64,000 nt of DNA, from positions 56,412,788-56,476,787 of the forward strand of contig CM068587.1 of the NCBI GenBank assembly GCA_035048485.1, in the 5' to 3' direction. A program made the translations under genes and the position numbers. Below are positions 50,950-62,397 of this stretch, in pieces. The stretch comes from Pteria penguin (taxonomy: Eukaryota; Mollusca; Bivalvia; Pterioida; Pteriidae). Position 1 is the first letter of the stretch; every line of letters starts with the position of its first letter. The notes under the pieces are model-generated. The model worked only from the letters and a program-made list of their open reading frames with translations, searched no databases and had not been told where the DNA came from.

Positions 50950-52058
50950 TTTTAGAAGTCCTTTGAAAATATCAACTTTATGATGAACAATTCCACAAAA
51001 AAAACCCATGCAATGAACATTCTATTTTCGGAATGATGACGAATCCTTTGCAGATGCACTACATGTATTTACTGGAAAACAAATATGCAGGGGATTTCTT
51101 CTAATATGACGTCATATTCTATAGGCTAGGTCGATAATACATCAGTCGTCATTGGTTCAATAATTCGTTTGACTGAAGATGGAATTTCCTGAACATAATA
51201 ATGTGGTCAATAACAAAGTGAACGATTTCGTTATTTACTTCTTCGAAACACCTTATGATATCAATGTACAAGTACACACTTCTCTTCTATGTCCGTTTTG
51301 TTTACACATTATTCTCTGACCTCATTTACGAGCAGGATATCGACTTTACTTTTGACCAATCAGAATACGTTTAACATACTGGAGGCGGAGAGAAGATTTT
51401 TGCATGTTGATTACGCTTTCCAAATAGGGACATGTTCATTATCAACTTCACATTGTGGTGAATTCCATACTTTAAAAGTTGTATGTGTGGATTTTAATTT
51501 CTCTAGTAGACACATAGTACTGTAATTCTCAGCTTTACTAAGTTTTGAAGGACGATGAAGTTTAGAAAAAAGTAAGTAAACCGGTAAGTCGAACATTTGT
51601 TCAATGTTGTTTCGTTTTACCATCCCTCCACGGGAAAGACATATTATCGCATGACCTAGTTGTGTTTTATCTGGTTCGTGAATATGTACATATTACTTAT
51701 ATTACATGATATAGGAAATGATAGCGTACATATAAATTATTTCAATCTTCTAAAGATTGTTCTGTGTCAGTACGTAAACTACATTGGTACGCGTGTTCCT
51801 ATGTAATGTTATGAACCTGAATTGAATGCCTGATTCAGTGATAGATGTAGTATGTTTTTCAGGTAAAACATGGAATCCCTAACATAAACTAAGAAGTTAC
51901 AAGTTTTAACAGCTATGGAGAATCTGTAGTGAAGATAGTGCAGAGTTATTTCATAATTGGAATTTAATCAAGTGTGAGCAATTTTTGGATTAATTTTGTA
52001 GGAATTGACATATTCTTCCTTTTTTAATATAAGTTTTGGATTTTACCATTTTGTGATA
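50950..52058 (+). other. Region upstream of the kindlin first coding exon
   Basis: Expected to hold promoter and 5' UTR. A possible acceptor, tttgtag/GAATTG at 52001/52002, would make the first coding exon begin with 57 nt of 5' UTR and would imply an upstream non-coding exon. No promoter motif was identified. Confidence 0.35.
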
Positions 52059-52188
52059 ATGGCAACGTACGGAGACGGATCTTGGGAACTCACTATCACG
52101 GTGACTGACCTTCAGGTTGAACGGAATCTACGGGTCACTGGTGACCTTCACATTGGAGGAGTTATGTTGCAGTTGGTTGAAGCACTTG
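52059..52188 (+). CDS. FERMT: Kindlin (fermitin family) first coding exon, gene continues beyond the window
   Basis: Starts [20 protein letters not shown], then [20 protein letters not shown] and EAL, ending in phase 1 at G/gtaaga. Vertebrate kindlin-2 has DGTWELSVHVTDL...LRVTGEVHIGGVML.LVE.LD in the same place, the start of the F0 domain. Kindlins bind integrin beta tails and, with talin, activate integrins at focal adhesions. An upstream TTG-initiated frame is open, but ATG 52059 fits the family start. No second exon (expected to encode a DWSDHALWW motif) is found in the remaining 11.8 kb, so the first coding intron is at least that long. Which kindlin paralogue this is cannot be told; invertebrates often have one. 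Confidence 0.85.
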
Positions 52189-53876
52189 GTAAGAAATTTA
52201 TAGTTTATATTAGATTCTATATTCAAAATACAAACCCAAGCATTAGTCCTTTACTTCATGACTAAGAAACACAGAATCATAACTTCTGTTCCAATATGAA
52301 TCTATGATTCCATAGGTCTTAAGTTTTATTATTCTACTGGTATATCATTAAATTTATATTACTGGGTATGGTTTATGATCATTCAACACTGATTGTACCG
52401 GTTAATGTGGTAACATGTAAAACTTCCTAGAATCAGTGTATGAGTAAGGTTATCATTATACCATGAAGTGTAACGCTCAACTTTTGAATACACTTCATAT
52501 TGGAAGAAGAAGATGCATGTATAGCATTAGCATTCACTTGACAAGAAGTCTCAGATTCAGATTGAGTCACATTCTAAAGTCATAAAAACTTGTTTTCATC
52601 TTATATGGATGAATTCAATGTATTGATTATTTAGCAAGTATTGAAGTAGGATGAATTGACATGCAAGAATTCATCAAATATTGTGTATCTGTATTATGAC
52701 TGCTAAAAGCATTTGAAGTGTTAAAAATGTTATAATTACATGTACATGCATTTAATGCACAAAATGTACTTAAAGAGCTCCATTCGTGTAACTAATTTGA
52801 TAGTCATTTAATATTTGTATCTATTCAGTGTAATGTGTTAAAAACATTCACACATAGCTTAGTAGGGTCTCCTAGCATGCCAAGATCTTATTGACCCTTG
52901 TCTGCACAGAAACAATGGAAACACATCAATAAATCTATTCATAATAAATGTCATTAAAGTTGGTGGGTAATCTTGTACTGTCTGTAAATTTGAAACCTTG
53001 CAGTATAAGGAAGTTAGATAAGTGTATATCACTGAACATGACCTACATTTACCATGTAAAAGGTTATTTCTTGTCTAAGAAGGTAAGGGATGGGTGTCCA
53101 ACTTTCAGTATAAACAAAAGGAAAATTGAAATGAAACCAGTAAAACATAGAAATAAAAAGACATCTAATCATAATGTATGCACTGTTCATCCAGGATCCA
53201 CCAACATCTTGTTGATGTAATTAGATACTCAGTTCCTTGTTCATTACATTAACTACAATACTTGATCAATGTACATGTACACCGGGGTAAGTATACATTC
53301 TCAAAATAGCTGAACAGGAAACTTGCCAAGGATATGACTGTAGTGCATTAGTAAGCACTGAACTGAGATTTTGGTGGATTTAGGATCAAAGACTCAGTTC
53401 AGCATCATTAACTACATCCTTATCTCATTGATTGTTCTTTCATGTATATGCTGTACAAGTGTACTAAAGTTCCAATGGGAAAACTTAGAGGGGGTGGTGT
53501 TGGGTTAGCTGAAGAAAGGGGTTGGTTGGTGTTGTGTTCTGCAAATGTATGAATATTTTCGCATTAAAATACATCAGCTTGTACATGTACATGTATTTAT
53601 GTATATACATGTAGTTTTACAATTTACTTTAGGTTTAGCAGAAGTATTCATGTATTTTAATGTTTTATGAGTATACATACACTTAATTTGATATCACATT
53701 ATTCCTTATATTGATCATCATGTTGATTATTTCATGAAGATTTTACCCACTTTGATCTAGATAATTTCCATGCTACTGGCACAGGACCCCCCTCCATGAT
53801 ATTTCTGTACACTGTCTGTATCATGCTTTTATGGGAGTTTAAAAACGAAATGTGAAGAATTTACATGCAAGAAGCA
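52189..53876 (+). other. Kindlin intron 1, plain segment
   Basis: AT-rich, with ACATGTACATGTA-type low-complexity words near 53580. No exon or element supported. Confidence 0.45.
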
Positions 53877-53881
53877 GTCTA

Positions 53882-54023
53882 CAGTGGTGGATCCAGGATT
53901 TCTGAAAAGGGGGACCCACATGTGTATTAGCCAAACTAAGCCATTTTTGGTGCCAAATCTGGATTTTTACTTGTAAATATTTTGCGAAAAGGGGCCCGTC
54001 CCTGCCCTCTAAATTTGCCTCTG
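53882..54023. mobile_element. hAT-like MITE, 142 bp (copy B, inverted relative to copy A)
   Basis: Begins CAGTGGTGGATCCAGGATT and ends, reverse-complemented, CAGAGGCAAATTTAGAGG. GTCTA flanks both sides (53877-53881 and 54024-54028). Reverse-complemented it aligns throughout with copy A at 18081, including GGCACCAAAAATGGCT. Confidence 0.8.
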
Positions 54024-54028
54024 GTCTA

Positions 54029-55730
54029 AACAAGGATGGAAAAAAAACAAGTGTTCTAATAAAAGCATGAGTGGCTATTTTTAGAATCTCTTCATCATTG
54101 CAGACCATGATAATGATTTAGACCCCCTTCTTTCCCTTCTGTTTATTTTCAAACTGTCTTGCATTATCTTACTATAGAACACCTTCAAACATCTGGCCAT
54201 ATGGATCTTCGTATCCGGCTTCATAAAGCCAATAAACTCCAGGGGTGTAAGAACATTCAGTGCAGGAACTTTGCAGACCCTTGGCAAACTTACATACTGT
54301 AGCTGTAGGTCAGCGGTATCAGTTAGAGAATGTAGATCGATATGATCATGAAAAATATTTGTTTACTTGTAAATCATGAATCGTGGAATTTCTTTACTTT
54401 GTTGCACAGATTTTTTTTTTCCAGTTTGGTTCTTTAACCCCTCCCCTTTGTAGTACCAACAATAGAGGATGTTTCAGCTTGTTTGCCAGTAATCTTTACA
54501 AATGGACAAATTCATCATTTCCTATTTTGCAAATTTGTGTTTTCTATTATTGAATTCGGAAATACAAAGTCCGAGAGTGCAATACCGCATGATGTATGAT
54601 AAGGCTGAATATAGATTCGAAGTCCCTGAGCAGCGGAGAAAAAAGTAAATAAACCGAACAAATGCCAGACGGAATCCTAGAATTGGGACGGATACGATTT
54701 GTCCTCTTGCACATCGTATTCGACCACTTGACTCTTTAGGGTAGTGTTGAGAAAAAGGCATTGTAGCAGCGGTCAAATTATCTTACACGTAGCCATGTCC
54801 GGCGTCTTTTTTTGGAGTTTAGACATCCATTAATATAACTTTAGTTTAAGGCTTATTTCTATATTTCATATCATAATGGGTAATCCAGTGAAAGGTAATG
54901 TATCGGTATATGCCCAGTGTCTAATAGGTCGTGAGTAAAAGTGTGGGTTTCCTTATAAGCAGCTATTGAATAGGTGCATAGAGTTAAGTTACACGTATTG
55001 AATGAAACCTCCTGTGTTGGAGGGCAATTCAGGTCATGTTTAGGCGAAGCAAATAAACGGGCAAAACGCTCACATGTAATAAAGAGATTGCTACGAAGTG
55101 ATATATATATATGTATATATGATTAAGAGCGTGTATAAACCACATCTGTTAATTAGTAGATTATTACATCCGTATTTCCTTTATTTATGACTTGACCTTT
55201 GAACTACCGAAAACATAACCTCGTTGAAATAGCATTATTTGTAGTGGCCTGAGTTTGCACCTTGCTTCATTTCATTCTTGCTACTTGATACCTAATTTAC
55301 TTTCACACAGTTGAACAGGCTAGATAGCCCATCATACTTAGAGGTTGGTCTCGCTGAAGAGACAGACTGATACATTGTGTGTTACATGCGATTTTTCTCC
55401 CCTTAAATTTTTGTGGTTTAAAATTTGTAAACGGGTTTGTAGTATTGAACTAGGGACTGGTTGGTTTTGACAGGGACGTATATACGTCCCTAGTTTTGAT
55501 TGTTGTTTTGCGCTATTTACATAATTTCTCGTGTATAAAATATGGACTGGAGACGGCTACATTCGTTACTTGGATCAATTTATGATCTTCCCCGGAGTAC
55601 GAACTCAAGACTGCTGCTACCATTTCCAGTTCATGTAGGTTTTATGCAGGGCTTAGTCACTGCCATCGCCATCATAATTAAAGGTTATAGCTTCCAATAT
55701 ATTTTGTACGTGTCCTATCCATAGCACAGT
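54029..55730 (+). other. Kindlin intron 1, plain segment with one palindrome
   Basis: The only distinct structure is a perfect 20-bp palindrome, AGGGACGTATATACGTCCCT, at 55472-55491. Open frames near 54100-54290 and 55542-55724 have no recognisable homology. Confidence 0.45.
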
Positions 55731-55736
55731 GTGGAA

Positions 55737-56135
55737 GACCGAACTCTAGGCAGCGTCTCTCCGATACACGTAATACACAGAGACGGTGGTAGGAACTCCG
55801 GATCGCCAGAGATGGTAATTCGAACTCCGGGTCGCGTCTCTCCGATACATGAAATACACAGAGACGGTAGTAGGAACTCCGGATCGCGTCTCCCCGATAC
55901 ATGTAATACACAGAGACGGTGGTAGGAACTCCAGACCGCGTCTCTCCGATACATGTAATACACAGAGACGGTAGTAGGAACTCCGGATCGCGTCTCTCCG
56001 ATACATGTAATACACAGAGACGGTAGTAGGAACTCCGGATCGCGTCTCCCCGATACATGTAATACACAGAGACGGTGGTAGGAACTCCAGACCGCGTCTA
56101 TCCGATACATGTAATACACAGAGACGGTAGACCAG
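55737..56135. repeat. 52-bp minisatellite, about 7.7 copies, in kindlin intron 1
   Basis: The unit is GAGACGGTAGTAGGAACTCC plus GGATCGCGTCTCTCCGATAC and ATGTAATACACA. One unit near 55800-55830 has an internal rearrangement. Minus-strand ORFs of about 130 codons with an ITCIGETR-type repeat are artefacts. Confidence 0.93.
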
Positions 56136-58194
56136 ATAAGTCATGCAAATATTATAAATGATATGATGATGAAGTTGAAAGTTAAACTAGTTATTTCATT
56201 GTTTTCTATTTCTAAGTAAAGTACTTATGGAATTTTCTCGTTACCCCCTCCTCGCTTCATCATTAAGATTCAGTGTGTATTACATGTGGGTTAAAAAGAA
56301 TTTTTCAGGGTAATAGAAACCGGAAGAATAATTTATTCACGTCAGCGTGCTACCTACTTTATAAATTTGTCATTGAAAGTAATTCTGAAGATGTCAGTTT
56401 CAAACGCACCGCGCATAAACAAAAGACAGGAAAATATTTACCTGTGTGAGACACACCTGGATTTGTAGGTGATATGACCTACATATTCTACTATCTTGTC
56501 TTGATGCCAAATTATGGCGAAGAAATGTGGTAAATCTCTCACTTTAACTTATAGTAAATTACAATGTATTAATATACCGCCATTGCTAGTTGTGTCTATC
56601 GTTTGATAAGCAGATTTTTTTTTTGAATTGCGTCATTAAACTTCTTTCAAAGGAGAAGTGTGATGAGTAGTATTGCAATTGAAAATGCACTGCAATTCAA
56701 CCCACGCAAAATCTGCATTTTAATGTGATTTCCGAACCGTCTTCATTTACTTTCAAATATAATGGCCACATTTGTACAACTATGTTCAACTCGTTAAGTG
56801 AATATATGTACGTATTAGATAGTTTTTGTAATTGTCGTGGAATGCCGTTAGTGAAACCACCCGCGGGGTCAAGCGAACCTTCTGCGGAGTTGGACGAGCT
56901 GACTGGATATTAACTCACTTGAGAACCACCATCATGAAAAGATTTGTCGTGTAATAGGAAGTTGTGGTGTAAATACCTTTTGGTTTTGAAATATTTCTAT
57001 TTGTCAGTGTCTCTGAATTGTTATTGCTTTACATCTAAGTTACTCATAAATAAGATACCATGGCTTGTCTATAGAGTATGTTCATGTGATGCCCAAGAGA
57101 CTGAGAAGTTCAGCCAGAACGCACATGACAGTCTAGAGGATAGCCGTTGTTCTTCTAAATAATCTTAGATTTAATCAAAAACCTACAGTAATGATTGTAT
57201 CGGTATGTCTGTCTGTCAGTCGGTAGTTACGTAGGTCTGTCGGTCGGGACATTCCCTTAGGACAGTTTTTCTAGACGTATTTTGAGCGCGCGTGTGCATT
57301 TATATTTCATGAATAAATTTCTGTATGATGCCGTATATTCTTGCCTCCGAAAACTCAATTTAAAATAAAACAATACTTTATTTTGTTTTACATATATCAA
57401 CTAATGCATTTTTTATTATTTCAAACAAGTAGGTCTCGAGTATATACATGAGTGAACATGGTTTAATAAAGAACTTTGATATGCACCTATCTCAACTTTC
57501 ATTTTTGATCGTTCAACTTGCAATGTAGATTAAAATTGAGATGCACTGATCGAGTGATTTTATTGGTGCATATTTAGAGTTGGGTGATTTAAATTCTGCA
57601 CCCCCAATGAAATATAGATCATTGTTGATCAGGAGTCTCAATTTCATTATGAGTAAATCTTTATTTCTTTTTCTGATAAGGATTTTCAGGTCCCAAGACT
57701 CGCTCATTCCAAATCAGAGTAAGGTGTGTGTCCCATGTTTTTGTATTTACTGCTCTATTCCACCACTGGACTGTATACAACATATTAACCAAATGAGGTC
57801 ACAATCTAGATCTCGTGTGTCAATATTTGATTTTGTTATGTAAATAAAGTAGCCATCAAAAGGCTTAATAGAGCCTCGGTGTCTCGCGAGGGCAAATACG
57901 GAAATTATTTCCTTAATAATCCATGATACCAGAGGTTTAAATTCTGGATTTGCAGCATATTCAATTTGGGCAACTCTTTTCAACCTTTATCATGTTAATA
58001 ATGATAGATTGTGATGCATACATGTATTGTACAATTCGCAAAGTTTAATGATCAAAACATTTATAAAATGAGAAGTGTTCGTTATTGCTTTGGACGTAGC
58101 CAGAACAGGTTTTCTGAGGGATCATAAATATGTGATGACTATTGTGATGGAGTTTAAAGTACATTGCAATATATGTTGACGCTAACTAAATAAG
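56136..58194 (+). other. Kindlin intron 1, plain segment
   Basis: No supported feature over about 2 kb. Confidence 0.4.
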
Positions 58195-58740
58195 CTGATG
58201 ATGAAGTGCAAAATTTTCGAATGGTGTTGTATGTTACTATTATAAGCCGATAAGGAAGGTCAGATTGTTCGAAGGATATTTTATGTTACTATATAAGTTA
58301 AAAGCAGACAATGATTGATTGAATTGATTGAATATTGTTTTACGTCACTCCACGATTATTTCACGTACATGGTGACGGCATCTGCCTGATGCATTGCATA
58401 GAAATTTAGATCTTTGCAACAGACCTGCACGAAGCAGTGAGGGATCTTTTACGTGCCACGCCTACCGTGAAACGGGACCTCGGTTTTTACTGTCTCATCC
58501 GAAAGACAGAACACCGATGCGCCCAGGGCGGGAGTCGAACCCAGGACTTCTCGATCATGAGTCGAGCACCTTATCCTCTGAACCACACCGGCTAACAAGC
58601 AGATAATGAAGTCAGAGCGTTCGAAGAGTGCTATATGTTACTATAATAAGCCGACGATGAAGTCATAGTGTTCGAAGGGTGCTATATGTTACTATAATAA
58701 ACCAATGATGGTCAGAATGTTCGAAGGATCCATGGACGCG
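58195..58740. repeat. About 50-bp tandem repeat, about 5 copies, split by a SINE
   Basis: Units of the form AATAAGCCGATGATGAAGTC plus AGAGTGTTCGAAGG and TGCTATATGTTACTAT lie at 58195-58313 and 58597-58740 on both sides of a family 1 SINE. Confidence 0.85.
58314..58596 (-). mobile_element. tRNA-derived SINE, family 1 (copy d)
   Basis: Antisense and nearly full length, very similar to copy a, including the complement of the GGTTCGACTCC B box and a (TGAT)n tail complement. Flanked by AAGCAGACAATG (58302-58313) and AAGCAGATAATG (58597-58608), 11 of 12 identical. Confidence 0.9.
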
Positions 58741-60005
58741 TAGGAGAACCTTTGACATCAGGGTGTTGGAACCGAAAACCGTGTCTAGTACAGGCCTTTT
58801 ATGTTTCGTGTATCACGTGAGGAAACGATACCATATATGGCCATTTAGGTCCTAAAACTTAGTGCGTCAAATCACTAAAACATCAGCTTGGTCTGCATAC
58901 AATTTTTTCTTGTTGCATAAAATAAAACTTCAAGAGACGTGACATGGATTGACCGTTTCATTTCCTGCCCAGATCACGACATCTTGGGTATTAAATATCC
59001 TATGTCATTTATTAAAGGACCATTTATCATGTTATGACAATGTACTAGTGTAATATGTATATAGGAATGCACGCCTTTACATGAGTTAAACAGAGTACGC
59101 TTATTAACAGCGTAAAGTAAACAGAACACATTAATTAATAACATATATACCGGGTGAACGCCCTCGCTTTGTAGCTAGCTTGCGGGGGATAAACTCCGTT
59201 TCCGGTGGTCCTAAGTTTCTTGTTACATCATATAATACACTCGCGTGGCGAGGTTGCTCGAGGTAGTGTTTGTATTCAACACGTTCAAGGTCATATATAC
59301 ATGTAGGCAGTTAAAGATGGCATGTAGCGATAAGCAAATAAATTACATGCGACGTAAGTATGGCTGAAAGATTTTCAGACGAACATTGTATGTTATGATC
59401 ACGATGTTACTGTCCACATGTCTGGTGCTGCAAGTTAGATGGAAGAAGGGTTGAGATAGGTGAAATAGCTTTATTGTAATGAGCTTGAATGTGGTTTCAC
59501 ATTAGGTCAGATAAGCATTGGGCGAGACGAGAAAAAAAAAACTCATCCCAAAGAAAGAAACACCCCCCCAAACAAAAACAAAACAAAAAACCCCCAAAAA
59601 ACAAAACCAAAAAAAAAAAAAAAAAAAACCCCAAAAAACAGAAAAAAAAAAAAATAGATAAAGAAAAATATATATAAACAGACAAATAAAACAAATTATT
59701 TATTACTAACACACGCTCATATACTTGTCTGCAGTATCCGCGCCTATACAGATTTGAAAGCACCAAGAACTTAGGAGTACGAAACACAATAAAAACTAGA
59801 GTAGCTCAGAAGACACGATTAAGGTTTCCACATTGTTACTGCTATTGTCACTGTTATGCTTTGTTCTGCTGCGGTTGCATTTGTCATGGAATCTGATTTT
59901 GCACCGACTTGCTGCTGTTGCACAGTTCAAGAATGGTTAGGGTTAGGGTTAGAATGCATTCGGAAAATCTGAAGTAAAAGTAAGAAGATTCGCGACCATC
60001 TCATG
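58741..60005 (+). other. Kindlin intron 1, with an A-rich tract
   Basis: 59527-59690 is A-rich with C interruptions, low complexity. A GGGTTAGGGTTAG fragment is near 59940. No gene. Confidence 0.5.
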
Positions 60006-60215
60006 ATATTCCATTAATATTAGTCTGTAAAGAGTGGTGACCAAACCAATGATATTCAGTCCATATATTGGTCTGTAAAGAGTGGTGACCAAACCAATAC
60101 AATCCATATATTGCTCTGTGAAGATTCGTGACCAAACCAATGATATTCCATCCATATGTAGCTCTGTGAAGAGTGGTGACCAAACCCATATATTGCTGTG
60201 TGAAGTAAAGATTGG
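60006..60215. repeat. 43-47 bp tandem repeat, about 4 copies
   Basis: GGTCTGTAAAGAGTGGTGAC plus CAAACCAATGATATTC-like units start near 60023, 60070, 60113 and 60160. Confidence 0.85.
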
Positions 60216-62201
60216 ATTTCTGGAGGTCCTTTTACGTTGTAAGTGTACCTCGTGACTATGCCGAAAGTCGGTTGATATATTTCGGTTCTCAGGGGTTTTT
60301 TTTTTTGTTTTGTTTTGTTTTAAACAATGGCCGTCTCCTTGCAAGCGAAAAGCGCAAAGTTAGTCCTGGGTAGCGCAAACGAATGGCTCTGTAGATCAGC
60401 AATAGAACTCGTTTTAAGTTTTTATATAATTTATTGGAAGCACGAGACGGTGATCAGCACTTGTAAGGAGTTGTGTTTATGTTACAGACAAAAGACAGTC
60501 TGAGGTGTGATGCCGTAATACTTTTTGTAATACCTTTATTTTTGCGCCATTCTAGAGTTGCCAGTATACATCATTATGTATTTATAGTCCTACCACACTT
60601 GGTTTGTCATACAGCTCGTTATATGCGATCCCTAGAGGGTACCTGTCCACTATCGGCTCTATGGGCTATTGGTCTCAATTACACCGTCACGGACGCTCTG
60701 TGTATCGACTGTCATGTCAAACATTCAATTATACGGAACCAACGACTTGTTAGAGAATCGTATCTCGTTTACAATTGTATATCTTACAATATATGTCACT
60801 GAATGATATAGGGGTCATAAAATTCACGGCCTCTTGTCCTTAATGAATATCGAGGCCGCTTATGACAATGTTGATAATAAGTCGTCTATTCTGTTCAGTT
60901 TGTCCGAGGAAATAAAGCCACGTAATGCGACGGTCTGGTAGGTTTACGATGGCATTAAGTGATGACATTTTTCTTATCAGATGACCACTCTGGATTAATA
61001 CGTGATAATATCTTGACCGTTGCAAAAATTCTCCGACTAAGCTGTGACCCCTATCGTATTGTGCTTGTCGGAAGAGTAGTACCGTAGTAATTAAAACTAG
61101 CGATTGTTCTACAGACCGTACGATAAATGATAGAGCGCAGCAGGGATGAATATAAAGAGTTGGTAATAATAGAGCGCAGCAGGGATGAATATAAAGAGTT
61201 GGTAATTAGTCGTGTATTTTAGTGTACTGTAGACCACACGTTTTTATATTACCATGGCACAGAATGTTACATCTTCCTACAGAAGGCGTGCGATCCGCCC
61301 AACCCTATCTTTACATAGCGATATGATATTATAGAGCGAGGCGGAAAAAGCCAAAATGTCATAGGTTGTCACATGTGTTTGACCACAACTTTTACATATA
61401 GTTTAGTTCCATCATCTCTTGCTTGATACTAATGATAATATTTTTTGTAGACTTTGTGTAAATTTGCATAACCTTTGAGAGATTTGAACATCTTTTCCGC
61501 CATATTTCCTATTCGATACCTTTCCCTCGTTCAGAGTAATCAGGGTATTCGGTATGCGCGGTGTTTTATGTCCTGTAATGACCTATTGAATTTCAGATTA
61601 AAACAAAATACTGGCGGCCTTCCGCAGTTAGTTTTACATCGATGTTTTAGTATGAGAATTGTATGTTTTAAATAGATTAGAATCTTACAATGGTTTCTTT
61701 GATGTTGCTCTGATTGGAATTTAGATAATGTCCCGCGTATTGATTTTAAGTAGTTTCCCGTATTCCTCGTGATTTCGGTAGACTGGAGTTTCAAATCCGC
61801 GTAAAGAGGACTCCACTGATCTGTGGTTATCGCTTAAATTCCAGATCTGCTACGAGTATATTTATCTCATGTTTGGCCACATTTTCGGTATATGCTGATG
61901 TGTAGTACTGGAAAGACTGATATCAGATTATCAGATTGATGAGTAATTAGAAATTGTCAATATCGATATGATATGGCAATGAATCGCAGTTTGATACGCG
62001 ATTTAGATACCTCTAACGACCAGACTTTAGTGGGCTATTGCCCTATGCTGGAACATTATCTCTCCTGTGTCAAGTCTGGGATCAAGTCATTTGGGGGGTG
62101 GGGGTCGTTTTTGAGCCCTGTTCTTGAACCTTTAGAAAGCCAGTAACATTTCTATTATTACACTGTACTTCAATTTCTTCTACCGCTTTATAGTGGGCGT
62201 C
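60216..62201 (+). other. Kindlin intron 1, with a 39-bp duplication
   Basis: 61131-61208 holds two perfect 39-bp tandem copies (AGAGCGCAGCAGGGATGAAT and on). Otherwise nothing recognised. Confidence 0.5.
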
Positions 62202-62214
62202 ACTATTGAGGTGA

Positions 62215-62384
62215 GGGGGGCAGGCTTGGTGTAGTGGTTAAGCGCTTGGCTTGCGGCGCCGACGATCCGGGTTCGATTCCCGGGTTGCGCCACTATGTTT
62301 AAGAGGTTGGTAACCTCCTGCTTCCATGTCGGGATATAAGTGAAATATTGTTGAAAGCGACGTAAAACATCAATCAACCAACCA
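62215..62384 (+). mobile_element. tRNA-derived SINE, family 2 (copy b), intact
   Basis: 170 bp. The head GGCTTGGTGTAGTGGTTAAG contains the A box, and GGTTCGATTCC is a perfect B box. A short body and an ATCAATCAACCAACCA tail follow. Flanked by a perfect 13-bp duplication, ACTATTGAGGTGA (62202-62214 and 62385-62397). This copy shows what the interrupted copy at 38156 looked like. Confidence 0.93.
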
Positions 62385-62397
62385 ACTATTGAGGTGA

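Noticed and set aside
54100..54290. Open frames on both strands next to the hAT-like MITE
   Set aside because: Plausible-looking peptides, but no family was recognised and there are no splice or end signals. I could not choose a strand.
55542..55724. 60-codon ORF starting MDWRRLHSLLGS
   Set aside because: Checked as a possible next kindlin exon because of the DW start, but it lacks the kindlin F0 motif and the splice sites.
55678..56144. Minus-strand ORFs of about 130 codons with ITCIGETR-like repeats
   Set aside because: They are the translation of the 52-bp array.
59527..59690. Lysine-rich ORF or poly(A) tail of a retrocopy
   Set aside because: Low-complexity A/C tract with no parental sequence or target duplication next to it.
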